Below, piece after piece: positions 17,953 through 26,656 of a DNA stretch of 56,053 nucleotides. Position 1 is the first letter of the stretch, and the number at the start of each line of letters is the position of its first letter. Under the pieces are notes generated by a model. It did not search any database, had not been told where the DNA came from, and saw only the letters and a program-made list of their open reading frames with translations. The position numbers and the translations under genes are program-made. The stretch spans positions 1 through 56,053 of the forward strand of contig JAFGMA010000044.1 in NCBI GenBank assembly GCA_016927835.1, given 5' to 3'. The stretch comes from Candidatus Zhuqueibacterota bacterium (GTDB lineage: Bacteria > Zhuqueibacterota > Zhuqueibacteria > Thermofontimicrobiales > Sulfurfontimicrobiaceae).

Positions 17953-19314
17953 TCAGGTTGGAATCAGCCGATATTTCTTGATTTTGTCATACAATGTTTT
18001 TCGATCGATCCCCAGCAGTTTCGCGGTTTGCGTCCGATTCCAGTTCGTAAATGCAAGGGCTTTTTCAATATGTTCGCGCTCCACATCCTCCAGCGTTTTT
18101 ATGCTGGCTGTGGGATGGCTCGTGAATTGAGGCGTTTCCCTTATAATTGAAGGCAGGCTCTGCAAAGAAATTTCAGGTCCTTCTTCGAAAACAGCAGCAC
18201 GTTCAATCACATTTTCCAGCTCTCGCACATTTCCGTGCCAATCATAATTCATCATCGCCTGCAACGCGCGTTCATCAAAGCCTTCGAGGTCGCGCTTCCG
18301 TTTGTGTCTGAACTTATTCAAAAAATGTTCTGCCAGGGGAATGATGTCTTCTTTGCGCTCTCTCAGCGACGGCAGATGAATCGGGATAACGCTCAGGCGG
18401 TAGAACAAATCTTCGCGGAAGGCACCGCTTTCCACTTTTTGGCGCAAATCCAGGTTTGTCGCAGCAATCACGCGCACATTCACCTTAATCGTTTTCGTAT
18501 CGCCGACCCGTTTGATCTCCTTTTCCTGGATGGCACGCAAAATTTTAGCCTGAATATTCAACGAAATATTGCCGATCTCATCGAAAAAGAATGTCCCGCC
18601 ATTGGCAAGCTCAAAACTGCCGTGCTTGGTTGCAATCGCACCGGTGAACGATCCTTTTACATGCCCGAAGAGTTCGCTCTCAAAAAGCGTTTCCACCAGC
18701 GAACCGCAATCCACCGTGAGGAATGGCTTATCCCGGCGCAGACTATTATGATGTATCGCCTTGGCAATCAATTCCTTACCGGTTCCGCTCTCTCCGGTTA
18801 TCAGGACCGTACTGTCAGTGGGCGCAACTTTATGCACCAGATCGTACACCTCGATCATCCGCGTGCTTTGCCCGATTAGCGCATCCTGATTCTCATTATA
18901 AATGAGTTGCACATGTTTGCCTGCGCTGCCATAAAGCAGCTTGCGCCGATCAACAACGTTCTGTAAAATTTTTCGGATCGTACCGGGCGTAAACGGTTTG
19001 GGCACATAATCATAAATGCCCAATTTCATCGCTTCCACCGCCGATTCAATCGTCGCATAGCCGGTGAGAACAATTATATCAGCCTGGGGCAGCACCTTCT
19101 TGATTTCCGCGATCAGCTCCAATCCGCTCATGCCCGGCATTTTCAAATCGGTGAAAATCAGATCAAATTTAGTCTGCTCGATTTGCGCCAAAGCCTGAAG
19201 CCCGCTTTCTACCGCGATCGCATGGTGATGCTCATTTTCGAGAATCTCCCGGCAGGCATCCCGAATGATTTTGTCATCATCAACAACCAATATATTCAGC
19301 GAGCTATCAAACAT
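17953..19314 (-). CDS. Sigma54-dependent response regulator, NtrC family
   Basis: 453 residues. The N-terminal receiver domain has acidic residues D12-D14, phospho-acceptor D56 (FTDLKMPG) and Lys in VPKPF. The central AAA+ domain has Walker A GESGTGKE, the sigma54-contact loop GSFTGA, Walker B GGTFFFDEIGN and arginine-finger region FREDLFYRL. A Fis-type HTH closes the protein (NRTQTAKLLGIDRKTLYDKI). It activates sigma54 promoters when phosphorylated. No histidine kinase gene is in the window, so it is an orphan here. It is divergent from the URO-D-like gene at 19632. No convincing -24/-12 promoter was found nearby. Confidence 0.95.
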   Translation of the reverse strand: MFDSSLNILVVDDDKIIRDACREILENEHHHAIAVESGLQALAQIEQTKFDLIFTDLKMPGMSGLELIAEIKKVLPQADIIVLTGYATIESAVEAMKLGIYDYVPKPFTPGTIRKILQNVVDRRKLLYGSAGKHVQLIYNENQDALIGQSTRMIEVYDLVHKVAPTDSTVLITGESGTGKELIAKAIHHNSLRRDKPFLTVDCGSLVETLFESELFGHVKGSFTGAIATKHGSFELANGGTFFFDEIGNISLNIQAKILRAIQEKEIKRVGDTKTIKVNVRVIAATNLDLRQKVESGAFREDLFYRLSVIPIHLPSLRERKEDIIPLAEHFLNKFRHKRKRDLEGFDERALQAMMNYDWHGNVRELENVIERAAVFEEGPEISLQSLPSIIRETPQFTSHPTASIKTLEDVEREHIEKALAFTNWNRTQTAKLLGIDRKTLYDKIKKYRLIPT

Positions 19315-19631
19315 TGTTTATTCCTTCCACGCATTATTTTTCTGGTTTTACGAACTGGTTCCGGTACTGGTTCCGCGCTTGTTCCCAATCTCATGAACTG
19401 CACGTTGCTGCCAAATACAAAAAAATTATGGGAACTATGAGGTTGAAATTTGCATCTATATTCGATATGGTTATGATTTAAAATGCGCTTGAACTGCGTT
19501 AAGTCATTAGAAAAGGCAGCCATAAAATCCAGGCATTCAATCACATCGACATGAAAGCTCAATGCGATTGCGTGACCGGATCCGGATTCAAATTCTGCAA
19601 GTATCATCCAATTGATTGAGAAGGGAAAAAA
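19315..19631. other. Divergent intergenic region, no clear signals
   Basis: 317 bp between the NtrC-type regulator (-) and the URO-D-like gene (+). A short direct repeat, CTGGTTCCG twice near 19353-19376, is the only structure noticed. I looked for a -24/-12 sigma54 promoter and found none. Confidence 0.4.
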
Positions 19632-20741
19632 ATGATGACCTCCAAGGAGCGGTTACTTGCCGCCTTCAGACGGCAACCGGTAGATCGCATTCCGGTAACA
19701 TTATACGAATTCAACACTTATAGCGATAACTGGACGCGGAAGGAACCGTCGTATCATCCGTTGCTCGAGCTTCAGGATAAATCAGGGGATACGTTCGTGT
19801 CGGCTTCGGCGGGCGGCGGACTCATGGGGGATATGAATTCGGTGCATCGCCATTCAAAATTAAATTCCGAAAAAGATGAGTTGACCGAAACAGTCGTCCA
19901 TACACCGCGGGGACCACTGAATGCCATTTACCGGCGCTCGAAAAATATCGCAACCAGTTGGGCGATCAAGCATTTCATCGAAAATGATGAGGATATCGAG
20001 CGCTTCCTGAGCATCGATTACAAATTTCAACCGCAGGATTTGTCAAAATTGAAACGCCTTGAACAGAAATTGGGGGAGAACGGTGTGCTGCTGTTCGGAA
20101 CCGGCGATCCGCTGGGACATATTGCCGGAATTTTTAACTTTGAGGAATTTGTGCTGCGCTGCTACCGCGATTTAGCACAAATCAAAATCATGCTCGATAA
20201 AGCCGCCCTGTACATTCAGGATCAGATCGATTACATCAATCAGCACTTCTCCAATGTGTGTTTCCGCCTCTGGGGACCCGAATATGCCGGCGCCCCGCTG
20301 ATGAATCCCAAAAAATATTTTTACCCGCTGGTGATCGAATACGTCACCCCCCTGGTTGAACGAATACATGCCGGCGGAAATTTCGCAATTTTCCACTGTC
20401 ATGGCATGTTGAATGATATTCTGGAAATGATCGCTGAAACCGGCTGCGATGTGCTGGAGCCGCTCGAAGTGCTGCCGGTTTTGACAGCCGATGTGACGAT
20501 GCGCGACATCAAACAACGTATCGGCGACAAGATCTGCCTTGCCGGTGGCATGCAGGCAGTAGACCTGGATAATGGCACGCCCGAATTGATTCGAACCCGT
20601 GTCAGGCAAATGATACGCGATGGCGGTCCTGAAGGGCTCATTCTCCTGCCCACGTCTGCCCCGCTGGAAATTCCCCTGCCGAATAGTATTGTAGAAAATT
20701 ATCGCGCCGCCTTCGAAATCGCAAACGAGATGGCATGTTGA
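19632..20741 (+). CDS. URO-D-like protein (corrinoid methyltransferase-type)
   Basis: 369 residues of the uroporphyrinogen-decarboxylase superfamily (PF01208). It opens with TSKERLLAAFRRQPVDRIPV, the standard start, and has GTGDPLGHIAGI, FRLWGPEYAGAPLMNPKKY, FAIFHCHGML and a C-terminal GLILLPTSAPLEIPLP. FHCHG matches the His/Cys metal-ligand region of MtaA/CmuA-type methyltransferases. It is not a haem-pathway HemE: the HemE Arg-rich N-terminal motif is missing and no haem genes are adjacent. Members move methyl groups between corrinoid proteins and thiols or act in O-demethylation; the substrate is unknown. It is one of three diverged members in the window (others at 26657 and 54030). Confidence 0.88.
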   Translation: MMTSKERLLAAFRRQPVDRIPVTLYEFNTYSDNWTRKEPSYHPLLELQDKSGDTFVSASAGGGLMGDMNSVHRHSKLNSEKDELTETVVHTPRGPLNAIYRRSKNIATSWAIKHFIENDEDIERFLSIDYKFQPQDLSKLKRLEQKLGENGVLLFGTGDPLGHIAGIFNFEEFVLRCYRDLAQIKIMLDKAALYIQDQIDYINQHFSNVCFRLWGPEYAGAPLMNPKKYFYPLVIEYVTPLVERIHAGGNFAIFHCHGMLNDILEMIAETGCDVLEPLEVLPVLTADVTMRDIKQRIGDKICLAGGMQAVDLDNGTPELIRTRVRQMIRDGGPEGLILLPTSAPLEIPLPNSIVENYRAAFEIANEMAC

Positions 20742-20914
20742 GGATTTTTAACCAGGTTTAAATTGAGCGCTATGAAGATGATGAGAATACCCTTTTTCTC
20801 CACACGCCCGAATAGCTGAAATGAAATTCCGGACTCCCATCGCTAATTACCTCGCCGATGCGCCATCTGATGCTGAGGTTTTGCATTATATAGTATACCT
20901 CAGATATGGGAATG

Positions 20915-20941
20915 CTTTCAAAGGTTTTTAACCTTTGAAAG
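20915..20941. terminator. Perfect 12-bp hairpin, possible terminator
   Basis: CTTTCAAAGGTT (20915-20926), loop TTT, AACCTTTGAAAG (20930-20941). It follows the URO-D-like gene and precedes the promoter of the next unit. No long T-run follows, so termination is uncertain. Confidence 0.5.
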
Positions 20942-20993
20942 ATTAAATTATGCTGCCGACAACTGAACCATTACAAAATATAGCATTTTTTTC

Positions 20994-21022
20994 TTGACAT
21001 TGACTTTTCCTTTAACTAAATT
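20994..21022 (+). promoter_or_regulatory. Sigma70-type promoter before the two-TM protein
   Basis: TTGACA (20994-20999), 17-bp spacer, TAAATT (21017-21022). It lies about 42 bp upstream of the ATG at 21064, which has GGAGG before it. It probably also serves the downstream amidohydrolase gene. Confidence 0.6.
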
Positions 21023-21063
21023 AAATTTCAACTATATATTGAAAATTAGGGAGGAAAGTCATC

Positions 21064-21540
21064 ATGTTAAACTATTTCAATTTGAATGAACGCGCTCAAC
21101 AAGGATTCCGGCAGACCGAACAAAAAATTTATAAAAAAGGCGAAAATCAGCAACCCAAACCCGTGAAACGATCCGGAGCGCCTGCTGATGCAACACATGA
21201 TGCCAGACGTGGGGATGATGCCGCGAAAACCGTAAAAGTTCCCCTGGCATCGATTCGAATGTCGACTCTGCATCAGGTTCTGATGTATGTGGGTGTTCTC
21301 TTCGGTATTTTAGCGAGTTCATTCGTACGAAATTTTCCAGAAATTGAAAAAGCGTTTTCTGATTTTAATTTAGGCAAGCTCGTGGTCTCATGCGTGATTG
21401 CCTTGATCATCATTCCCCTGATTTACCAAAAATTAAACGTCAATCCCAGGGCGCCGTTCATCGTTCAATTCGGATTATTCGTCCAGAACGGTGTTTTTTG
21501 GGATGTTCTGCTCAATGTTGGTCATATATCGCCGAGTTGA
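21064..21540 (+). CDS. Two-TM membrane protein of unknown function
   Basis: 158 residues. The first ~65 are polar and basic (EQKIYKKGENQQPKPVKRSG), then hydrophobic helices at about 72-92 (LHQVLMYVGVLFGILASSF) and 107-123 (LVVSCVIALIIIPLIYQ), with a further semi-hydrophobic stretch at the C-terminus. GGAGGAAAG precedes the ATG and a good promoter lies upstream, so expression is likely. No family recognised. It is followed by an amidohydrolase after about 130 bp. Confidence 0.7.
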   Translation: MLNYFNLNERAQQGFRQTEQKIYKKGENQQPKPVKRSGAPADATHDARRGDDAAKTVKVPLASIRMSTLHQVLMYVGVLFGILASSFVRNFPEIEKAFSDFNLGKLVVSCVIALIIIPLIYQKLNVNPRAPFIVQFGLFVQNGVFWDVLLNVGHISPS

Positions 21541-21669
21541 ACGAACTGAATTTCAATCCATCGATTTTACAGAAGTGACACCGGAGCATCCGCTGAAGAT
21601 GGACATTAAAATGCGTGCAGACCGTTTGCAGTGAATTTCATAACCTATTTGCAAAGGAGTTGATCGATT

Positions 21670-22680
21670 ATGGCAAACGAAATCATTGACATGCACATCC
21701 ATTTCGGAGCGCCGAGGGATGAGCAAAGTGGTTGTTACTGGTCTGAAAAATTCGAAAAAACAGCGGCTTACTGGGCAATGCTCTTGCTCACAAAATCGCT
21801 GTTCAAAAAAGTTGACATCAACCGGGTACGCAAAAATCTGCTGGATGCCGTCAACGGATCAAAATACGTTCACAAAGGCGTTTTCCTCGCAATGGACCAG
21901 GTTTACGATGAAAACGGCGGCGTGCATCCTGAACAAACTCATTTGCATGTGCCCAATCATTATCTGGCTGATCTGGCGCAGCAGAATCCGCGCGTGTTCT
22001 GGGGGGCATCGGTTCATCCATATCGCAATGACTGGGAAAGCGAGCTGGATTATTGCCTGGAAAACAAGGCTGTTCTGTGCAAATTGATTCCTTCCTCGCA
22101 GATGTTCAAGCCCGACCATCCGAAATGCACACGCCTGTACCAAAAACTGGCTGAGCATAACTTGCCGCTGCTCTGCCATGCGGGTCCCGAATACGCCATC
22201 CCGACCTCCGACGAGACTTACAACACCTACAACAATCCAAAATATTTGCGAACCGCACTCGATAATGGTGTTACCGTTATTATTGCCCATTGTGCCCTGC
22301 CTTACTTCTGGGTATTCGATACTGATTACCACGACGATTACGAAGATTTTCTGAGCCTGTTCGACGACGCCGAGAGCCATGGCTGGAATCTCTACGCAGA
22401 TCTATCTGCGTTTTGCACCCCGTCGCGCGCGCCATACATTGATGAAATCAAACGGCGCATCCCTGCTAATCGCCTGCTTTTCGGAAGCGACTATCCGGTC
22501 CCACTCTTCGAATTGAGCTACAACAAAAGCAAAAATTTCTTCTCCTGGCTGCGCTTCATCATCAAAATCGCATTCACCAAAAATCCGCTGGACAAGAATT
22601 ACAAACTGATCGAAGGCATGAAATTCGACAACAGCGTCTTCACCAATGCATCGCGGTTGTTTGAATTGATTCGGTATTAG
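21670..22680 (+). CDS. Amidohydrolase-2 family metal-dependent hydrolase
   Basis: 336 residues. IIDMHIHFG gives the D-x-H-x-H metal motif; LPLLCHAGPE, VTVIIAHCALP and NRLLFGSDYPVP supply the further His and Asp ligands in the usual order of PF04909. AAAGGAG stands before the ATG. The family hydrolyses or decarboxylates small substrates; there is an inserted hydrophobic segment near the C-terminus (FSWLRFIIKIAF). It lies between a two-TM protein and a metallophosphoesterase (62 bp), all rightward. Confidence 0.88.
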   Translation: MANEIIDMHIHFGAPRDEQSGCYWSEKFEKTAAYWAMLLLTKSLFKKVDINRVRKNLLDAVNGSKYVHKGVFLAMDQVYDENGGVHPEQTHLHVPNHYLADLAQQNPRVFWGASVHPYRNDWESELDYCLENKAVLCKLIPSSQMFKPDHPKCTRLYQKLAEHNLPLLCHAGPEYAIPTSDETYNTYNNPKYLRTALDNGVTVIIAHCALPYFWVFDTDYHDDYEDFLSLFDDAESHGWNLYADLSAFCTPSRAPYIDEIKRRIPANRLLFGSDYPVPLFELSYNKSKNFFSWLRFIIKIAFTKNPLDKNYKLIEGMKFDNSVFTNASRLFELIRY

Positions 22681-22742
22681 TGCGGCAACATTTTATCTGT
22701 CACGTTAAAAACAGTCTTCCCAACAAAACCCAGTGAGGAACC

Positions 22743-23966
22743 ATGAGCACAATCAAAACAGCAATTGCCGTATCAGATTTGCATCTGGGTGTGCCCGACA
22801 GCTATCTACACTCGAAAGATGCAAATTACAGCAAAAACATGGCGGCGGTCAGGAAGCTTCTGCAAAAACTCGGACCTCAGGATGAATTCATCCTCAATGG
22901 CGATTTCCTCGATCTGGCAGTAGGCAGCCTGGATCTGGTTTATGCAGATGCAAAGCAGTTCTTCAAGCTATTATCTGAATCCGGACCATACAAACGTATC
23001 GTATTCATACCGGGCAACCACGATCATCATTACTGGCGCGCCCTTGGTGAAAAAGCCTGCATCGATGGCAGGTTGAGCCAGGACCAACTGCCACCTGGTC
23101 ATTTCGAATACTCCTGCCGGTTTGTAGATGCGCGGTATTCGAGCAAGGATTCAGAATTGCCCTTCCGGCTCTTGCTCAGCTATGCCTGGCCCAATGAAAC
23201 CAAAATGCCGGAAATCGTGGTCAAATATCCGCATCACCTGGTGAAAGTCGATTTGGGGAATAATACGAAGGCGCATTACCTTGTAACGCATAGCCATTTT
23301 CTGGAAAACCGGTTCAAAGTGGCAGATTACGTCATCGAGTCGGCGCACCTGGAGGAATTGGAAGCATTCAACAATTTCTGGCTGGAGACATTCAACTACT
23401 ATTGGGGGCATGCCGGCAGATTTTCTGATAAAGTCAGAAGCATCGAGGAGGGTTATCGCAAAGACGAAGACGAAGCCCGGCGCATTGTCAAGGAGGTGCT
23501 GGACGGAGTCTATTTGAATGTGGTTAAAAAATTCAACTTGTGTTGGCCCAAAACCTGGCTGCTCAAATGGATTCTCAAGCTCGTTGTTAATAATATCTCA
23601 TTGGAAGACACCACCAAACTTCGCGGGACAGCCGTGGATGAAAAACTGAAGCAGGCGATTCAGGATTACATCGATAAGTATATTCTGAAGCGCTATCGAA
23701 AAGGCAATGCGGAAAAATATGGCTTCCCATCCGATTCCGACATTCCCACGCCATTCACATTTGTTTTCGGGCATACGCACCGCCCGATCCATAACGAAGA
23801 TCTGCCGGACACCAAACTCGATATCGACGGAAAAACCTTCCCGCTGGCGAACACGGGCGGCTGGCTGCGCAGCGATTCCCAAACACCGCGGGGCGAGTAT
23901 GCCGGCGTTCTCCTGATCGATAAAAAAGGCGTCAACTGGACATCTTTGGAAGATCAGCTTGCCTGA
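22743..23966 (+). CDS. Calcineurin-like metallophosphoesterase
   Basis: 407 residues. Metal-binding motifs appear in order: AVSDLHLG, LNGDFLDL, IPGNHDHHYW, LVTHSHFLEN and VFGHTHRP. The architecture resembles cytosolic phosphoesterases with a helical insertion (about residues 215-330). No signal peptide. The substrate is unknown. It begins 62 bp after the amidohydrolase with GAGGAACC before the ATG, probably one operon. Confidence 0.9.
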   Translation: MSTIKTAIAVSDLHLGVPDSYLHSKDANYSKNMAAVRKLLQKLGPQDEFILNGDFLDLAVGSLDLVYADAKQFFKLLSESGPYKRIVFIPGNHDHHYWRALGEKACIDGRLSQDQLPPGHFEYSCRFVDARYSSKDSELPFRLLLSYAWPNETKMPEIVVKYPHHLVKVDLGNNTKAHYLVTHSHFLENRFKVADYVIESAHLEELEAFNNFWLETFNYYWGHAGRFSDKVRSIEEGYRKDEDEARRIVKEVLDGVYLNVVKKFNLCWPKTWLLKWILKLVVNNISLEDTTKLRGTAVDEKLKQAIQDYIDKYILKRYRKGNAEKYGFPSDSDIPTPFTFVFGHTHRPIHNEDLPDTKLDIDGKTFPLANTGGWLRSDSQTPRGEYAGVLLIDKKGVNWTSLEDQLA

Positions 23967-24383
23967 AAATCAGATGACGGCTGTCTCGATCTGTTCTCTT
24001 GAAGCGGTCGGGGAATGAATTATTCTTTGGGCATTCAGTTAATTCATTCACGCGGGATGAAGGAGACTTTTATTGCTGTTCTCAAATCTGCATATTCCGC
24101 AGATAGATTGATTCGATACCAGCAATTGACGTGTCTAGACCGAAAGGATAAGTGGAGCTTAAGAACATTTTTGCTCCTTTACGAGGCAAATTCTAACCGC
24201 ATTATTTCATAATTTGCTATAGCCTCAAATGCAATGATCTATAGAAAGCAAAAAATATTTTTTAAGGAGCATAATTTAGTTTGAAAGTAACTGCTTTGCT
24301 GTTACGGTCCTTTCCATCCCTTAGCAGCCGCACTTATTACTTGAATTCACAAGGTATGAATTTTCAATTAAAAAGGAGGGAAA
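23967..24383. other. Intergenic region, no gene supported
   Basis: Contains weak inverted repeats: GGAGC/GCTCC near 24153-24178 and GCAAATT/AATTTGC near 24184-24220. No supported gene and no clear promoter. Confidence 0.45.
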
Positions 24384-25328
24384 ATGAACATCGCATACAT
24401 ACGCCCATTATCACAAGCCTGGACGCGGATGAAGAAGGCGCTATTCGAGCCATTCGATATCGGCAAATGGTTCATCGTCGGATTTACCGCTTTTCTGGCA
24501 GGATTGACCGAATGCCCGGGCACCGGAAACGGCAATACAAATCCCGGTCGTAGGGGAAGACTGGATCTCGATGACATTGTGAATTTCCCGCACTATGCCT
24601 GGGAATGGCTGATGGATCATCCGGGGTGGTTCACATTGATTATCGTGGTCTTGCTGCTATTCTTTCTATTCATCGTTTTGCTGACATGGTTGAGCTCGCG
24701 CGGCAAATTCATGTTCCTCGATAATGTAGTTCACGATCGAGCGCAAGTCAGCCTCCCCTGGAACGAGTTTAAATCATTGGGAAATTCACTATTTATATGG
24801 CGATTCTTTTTCGGGCTAATCTGCCTGGTGCTGGTGCTCCTGTTTTTGTTGAGCTGCTACTTCATTTTTGTGTACCTCTACGAAATCGATGCCCGGTTCC
24901 CAACGACGATTTTAGCGATTATCGGTATGGTTTTATCCGGGCTCGCGCTGATGATTGTCACGGGATATATCTCGTTATTTCTGAATGAGTTCGTGATTCC
25001 CATCATGTACCGAGATCGAATTAAAACCAATGCAGCCTGGGGTAAATTCCTGCCGCTGTTTTCAAAGCATTTTTTATATTTCATTTTATACGGATTATTT
25101 ATATTCGTGCTGACCTTTGTGATTATTATCTGCGTCATCATTTTGGGCTTCCTGACCTGTTGTATCGGATTTCTGTTCCTCATCATCCCATATATTAGCG
25201 CTGTGGTGACGCTGCCAATTTCGTACACAATGCGAGCGTTCAGCCTGGAATTCTTGGAGCAATTTGGTCCCGAATACAGAATTTTTCCCGGAATCCCAGA
25301 TGTCTCCGGTACCGAGGCTGTGGATTAA
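24384..25328 (+). CDS. Polytopic membrane protein of unknown function
   Basis: 314 residues with about six long hydrophobic helices, the first strong ones at ~84-106 (FTLIIVVLLLFFLFIVLLTW) and ~135-160. The N-terminal part (WTRMKKALFEPFDIGKWFIVGFTAFLAGL) and the spacing of helices resemble the glycerophosphodiester-phosphodiesterase membrane-domain type proteins found in many MAGs. There is a soluble Gly/Arg/Asn-rich loop at ~48-60. AAAGGAGG stands before the ATG. The function is unknown. Confidence 0.78.
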   Translation: MNIAYIRPLSQAWTRMKKALFEPFDIGKWFIVGFTAFLAGLTECPGTGNGNTNPGRRGRLDLDDIVNFPHYAWEWLMDHPGWFTLIIVVLLLFFLFIVLLTWLSSRGKFMFLDNVVHDRAQVSLPWNEFKSLGNSLFIWRFFFGLICLVLVLLFLLSCYFIFVYLYEIDARFPTTILAIIGMVLSGLALMIVTGYISLFLNEFVIPIMYRDRIKTNAAWGKFLPLFSKHFLYFILYGLFIFVLTFVIIICVIILGFLTCCIGFLFLIIPYISAVVTLPISYTMRAFSLEFLEQFGPEYRIFPGIPDVSGTEAVD

Positions 25329-25631
25329 ACACACAAATCAGAGGTCTCAACTGAATTAGCTATGCTGGGCTTTTTCGGCTTAGCAAGAATTTGATCGAGC
25401 GCAGGCACATTGAACTATTATTGCTGAATAGTGTTGAATCAAATATAATTATCGATCGATTTTCAGGTATAAATTCGACGATTGATGTATAGATGATTCC
25501 CAATCCTGCATTCCTGATCCGATCTTGACACCAGTTGTCATCTCAAAAATTAATAAGTTATATGTAAAATGTGAGTAACCTATTTATCCTGTTTTCTTAA
25601 TAATTTTACAATTTATCACTTTGGAGGGCTT
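25329..25631. other. Upstream region of the selenoprotein gene
   Basis: Contains a G.U-containing hairpin at 25363-25385 (TGCTGGGC / GCTTAGCA) after the membrane-protein gene, and a small palindrome at 25526-25540 near a TTGACA. No gene. Confidence 0.5.
25525..25540 (+). promoter_or_regulatory. TTGACA with overlapping TGACA-N5-TGTCA palindrome
   Basis: TTGACA (25525-25530) could be a -35 box; the -10 about 17-18 bp on (AATTAA/ATTAAT) is poor. TGACA (25526-25530) and TGTCA (25536-25540) form a symmetric half-site pair that could bind a repressor or redox regulator of the peroxiredoxin gene. This is a pattern observation only. Confidence 0.3.
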
Positions 25632-26351
25632 ATGAGCGAAGAAGTGAAAGTCGGTTGTGCCCGACCAACAGGAGGTCCTGTTGGAGAGCCCGCTGCAAGT
25701 AACCAACAAAGCGAAGAACCACAATCAAAGGAGGAAAAAGCCATGATCAAAGTAGGACAAAAAGCCCCGGACTTCACCGCGCCGGCGTATCACAAAGGCA
25801 AATTCATCAACGTGAAACTGTCAGATTATCTGGGTAAATGGGTGGTGCTCTGTTTTTACCCTGGTGATTTTACATTTGTCTGAGCTACTGAAATCTCGGC
25901 TGTAGCCGAGAAGCATTCTGAGTTTCAGAAGCTAGGCGTTGAAGTACTATCAATGAGCATCGATAGCGTTTTTGTTCATAAGATGTGGAATGATAACGAA
26001 TTGTCCAAAATGGTCAAGGGCGGCGTTCCGTTTCCGATGATGTCTGATGTAAGTGGAAAAGTGGGCACGGTTTATGGCATATTTGATGAAAACGCGGGCG
26101 TCGAGACAAGGGGCAGATTTATCATTGATCCCGATGGCGTCATTCAGGGATATGAAGTTCTGACTCCTCCGGTGGGACGAAACATTAATGAAAGCCTGAG
26201 GCAGCTTCAAGCTTTCCAGGTTGTCAGAAACAGCAAGGGAACCGAAGCCACGCCATCCGGATGGAAACCCGGCAAGATGACCCTGAAGCCCGGTCCGGAT
26301 CTGGTGGGAAAAGTCTGGGAAGTCTGGAAAACCAGTATGGCGTTTGATTAA
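25632..26351 (+). CDS. prxU: Selenocysteine peroxiredoxin (PrxU type)
   Basis: The frame runs from ATG 25632 to TAA at 26349-26351 with one in-frame TGA at 25881-25883. That TGA stands exactly at the peroxidatic position of an AhpC/TSA peroxiredoxin: [14 protein letters not shown], where relatives have C-P-T-E. Read as Sec the protein is 239 residues (U84). A second ATG at 25743, with AAGGAGG 8 nt upstream, gives a 202-residue product with U47 that starts at the family's usual [11 protein letters not shown] and is probably the main start; the 37-residue N-terminal extension ([12 protein letters not shown]...) is unexplained. The region of the resolving Cys in 2-Cys enzymes (E.CP..W.PG) reads [10 protein letters not shown], so the enzyme would work as a 1-Sec type. 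Selenoprotein PrxU is known in anaerobes. Selenocysteine machinery is not in this window. Confidence 0.88.
25888..25928 (+). promoter_or_regulatory. Candidate bacterial SECIS element
   Basis: CTCGGC (25895-25900), loop TGTA, GCCGAG (25905-25910) form a perfect 6-bp stem beginning 11 nt after the in-frame TGA. A weaker outer stem is possible, CTGAAA (25888-25893) with TTTCAG (25923-25928). The loop G lies 19 nt after the TGA. A short stem with a G/U-bearing apical loop at this distance is the known form of bacterial SECIS elements that recruit SelB. Confidence 0.75.
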
Positions 26352-26656
26352 TTGAATCAGCTTTGAAATGACATCTTCTGAGAAGCAAATTTCTAATTAA
26401 CCGGATTCGAGGCTGCAAATTTCAAGACAGCAGTGGACATTGTGATGGGATCCAGTAAATGCTCGAATATAAAAAAGGCTGATTTCCTGAATGAATAATG
26501 CGATGATCCGCTGTATGAGAATTTGCATTACGAATTTGCGTGACACCCCCACAAAAAAAGTCTGGCTTTGCAGGGGGCGCGAAGTGCGTCCCCTGCTATT
26601 TTATATCCCCAGGAATTAATTTCCCAATACATCGATGCCCCTGTTGGCTCACCTTT
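26352..26656. other. Convergent intergenic region with GC-rich hairpin
   Basis: 305 bp between the peroxiredoxin gene (+) and a URO-D-like gene (-), both ending here. It holds the strong hairpin at 26570-26596 and no gene. Confidence 0.55.
26570..26596 (+). terminator. GC-rich hairpin followed by T-rich tract
   Basis: GCAGGGGGCGC (26570-26580), loop GAAGT, GCGTCCCCTGC (26586-26596), 11 bp with one G.U pair, followed by TATTTTATAT. It may end the peroxiredoxin transcript, although it lies about 220 bp after the stop and could also be a dispersed palindrome. Confidence 0.5.

Larger units (their letters stand above)
20742..21063. other. Intergenic region with two hairpins and a promoter
   Basis: Contains inverted repeat CTGAGGT (20873-20879) / ACCTCAG (20897-20903), the perfect hairpin at 20915-20941 and the promoter at 20994-21022. 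No gene. Confidence 0.55.

Noticed and set aside
19315..19631. Sigma54 (-24/-12) promoter near the NtrC-type regulator
   Set aside because: No TGGCAC-N5-TTGC match with correct spacing was found here or before the neighbouring genes.
19632..20741. HemE (haem biosynthesis uroporphyrinogen decarboxylase)
   Set aside because: The HemE N-terminal Arg motif is missing and no haem genes are nearby; the protein fits methyltransferase-type relatives better.
25953..26351. Separate 132-codon gene for a peroxiredoxin C-terminal half
   Set aside because: It is in the same frame as 25632-25883 and is joined by a single TGA at the catalytic position; one selenoprotein explains both halves.
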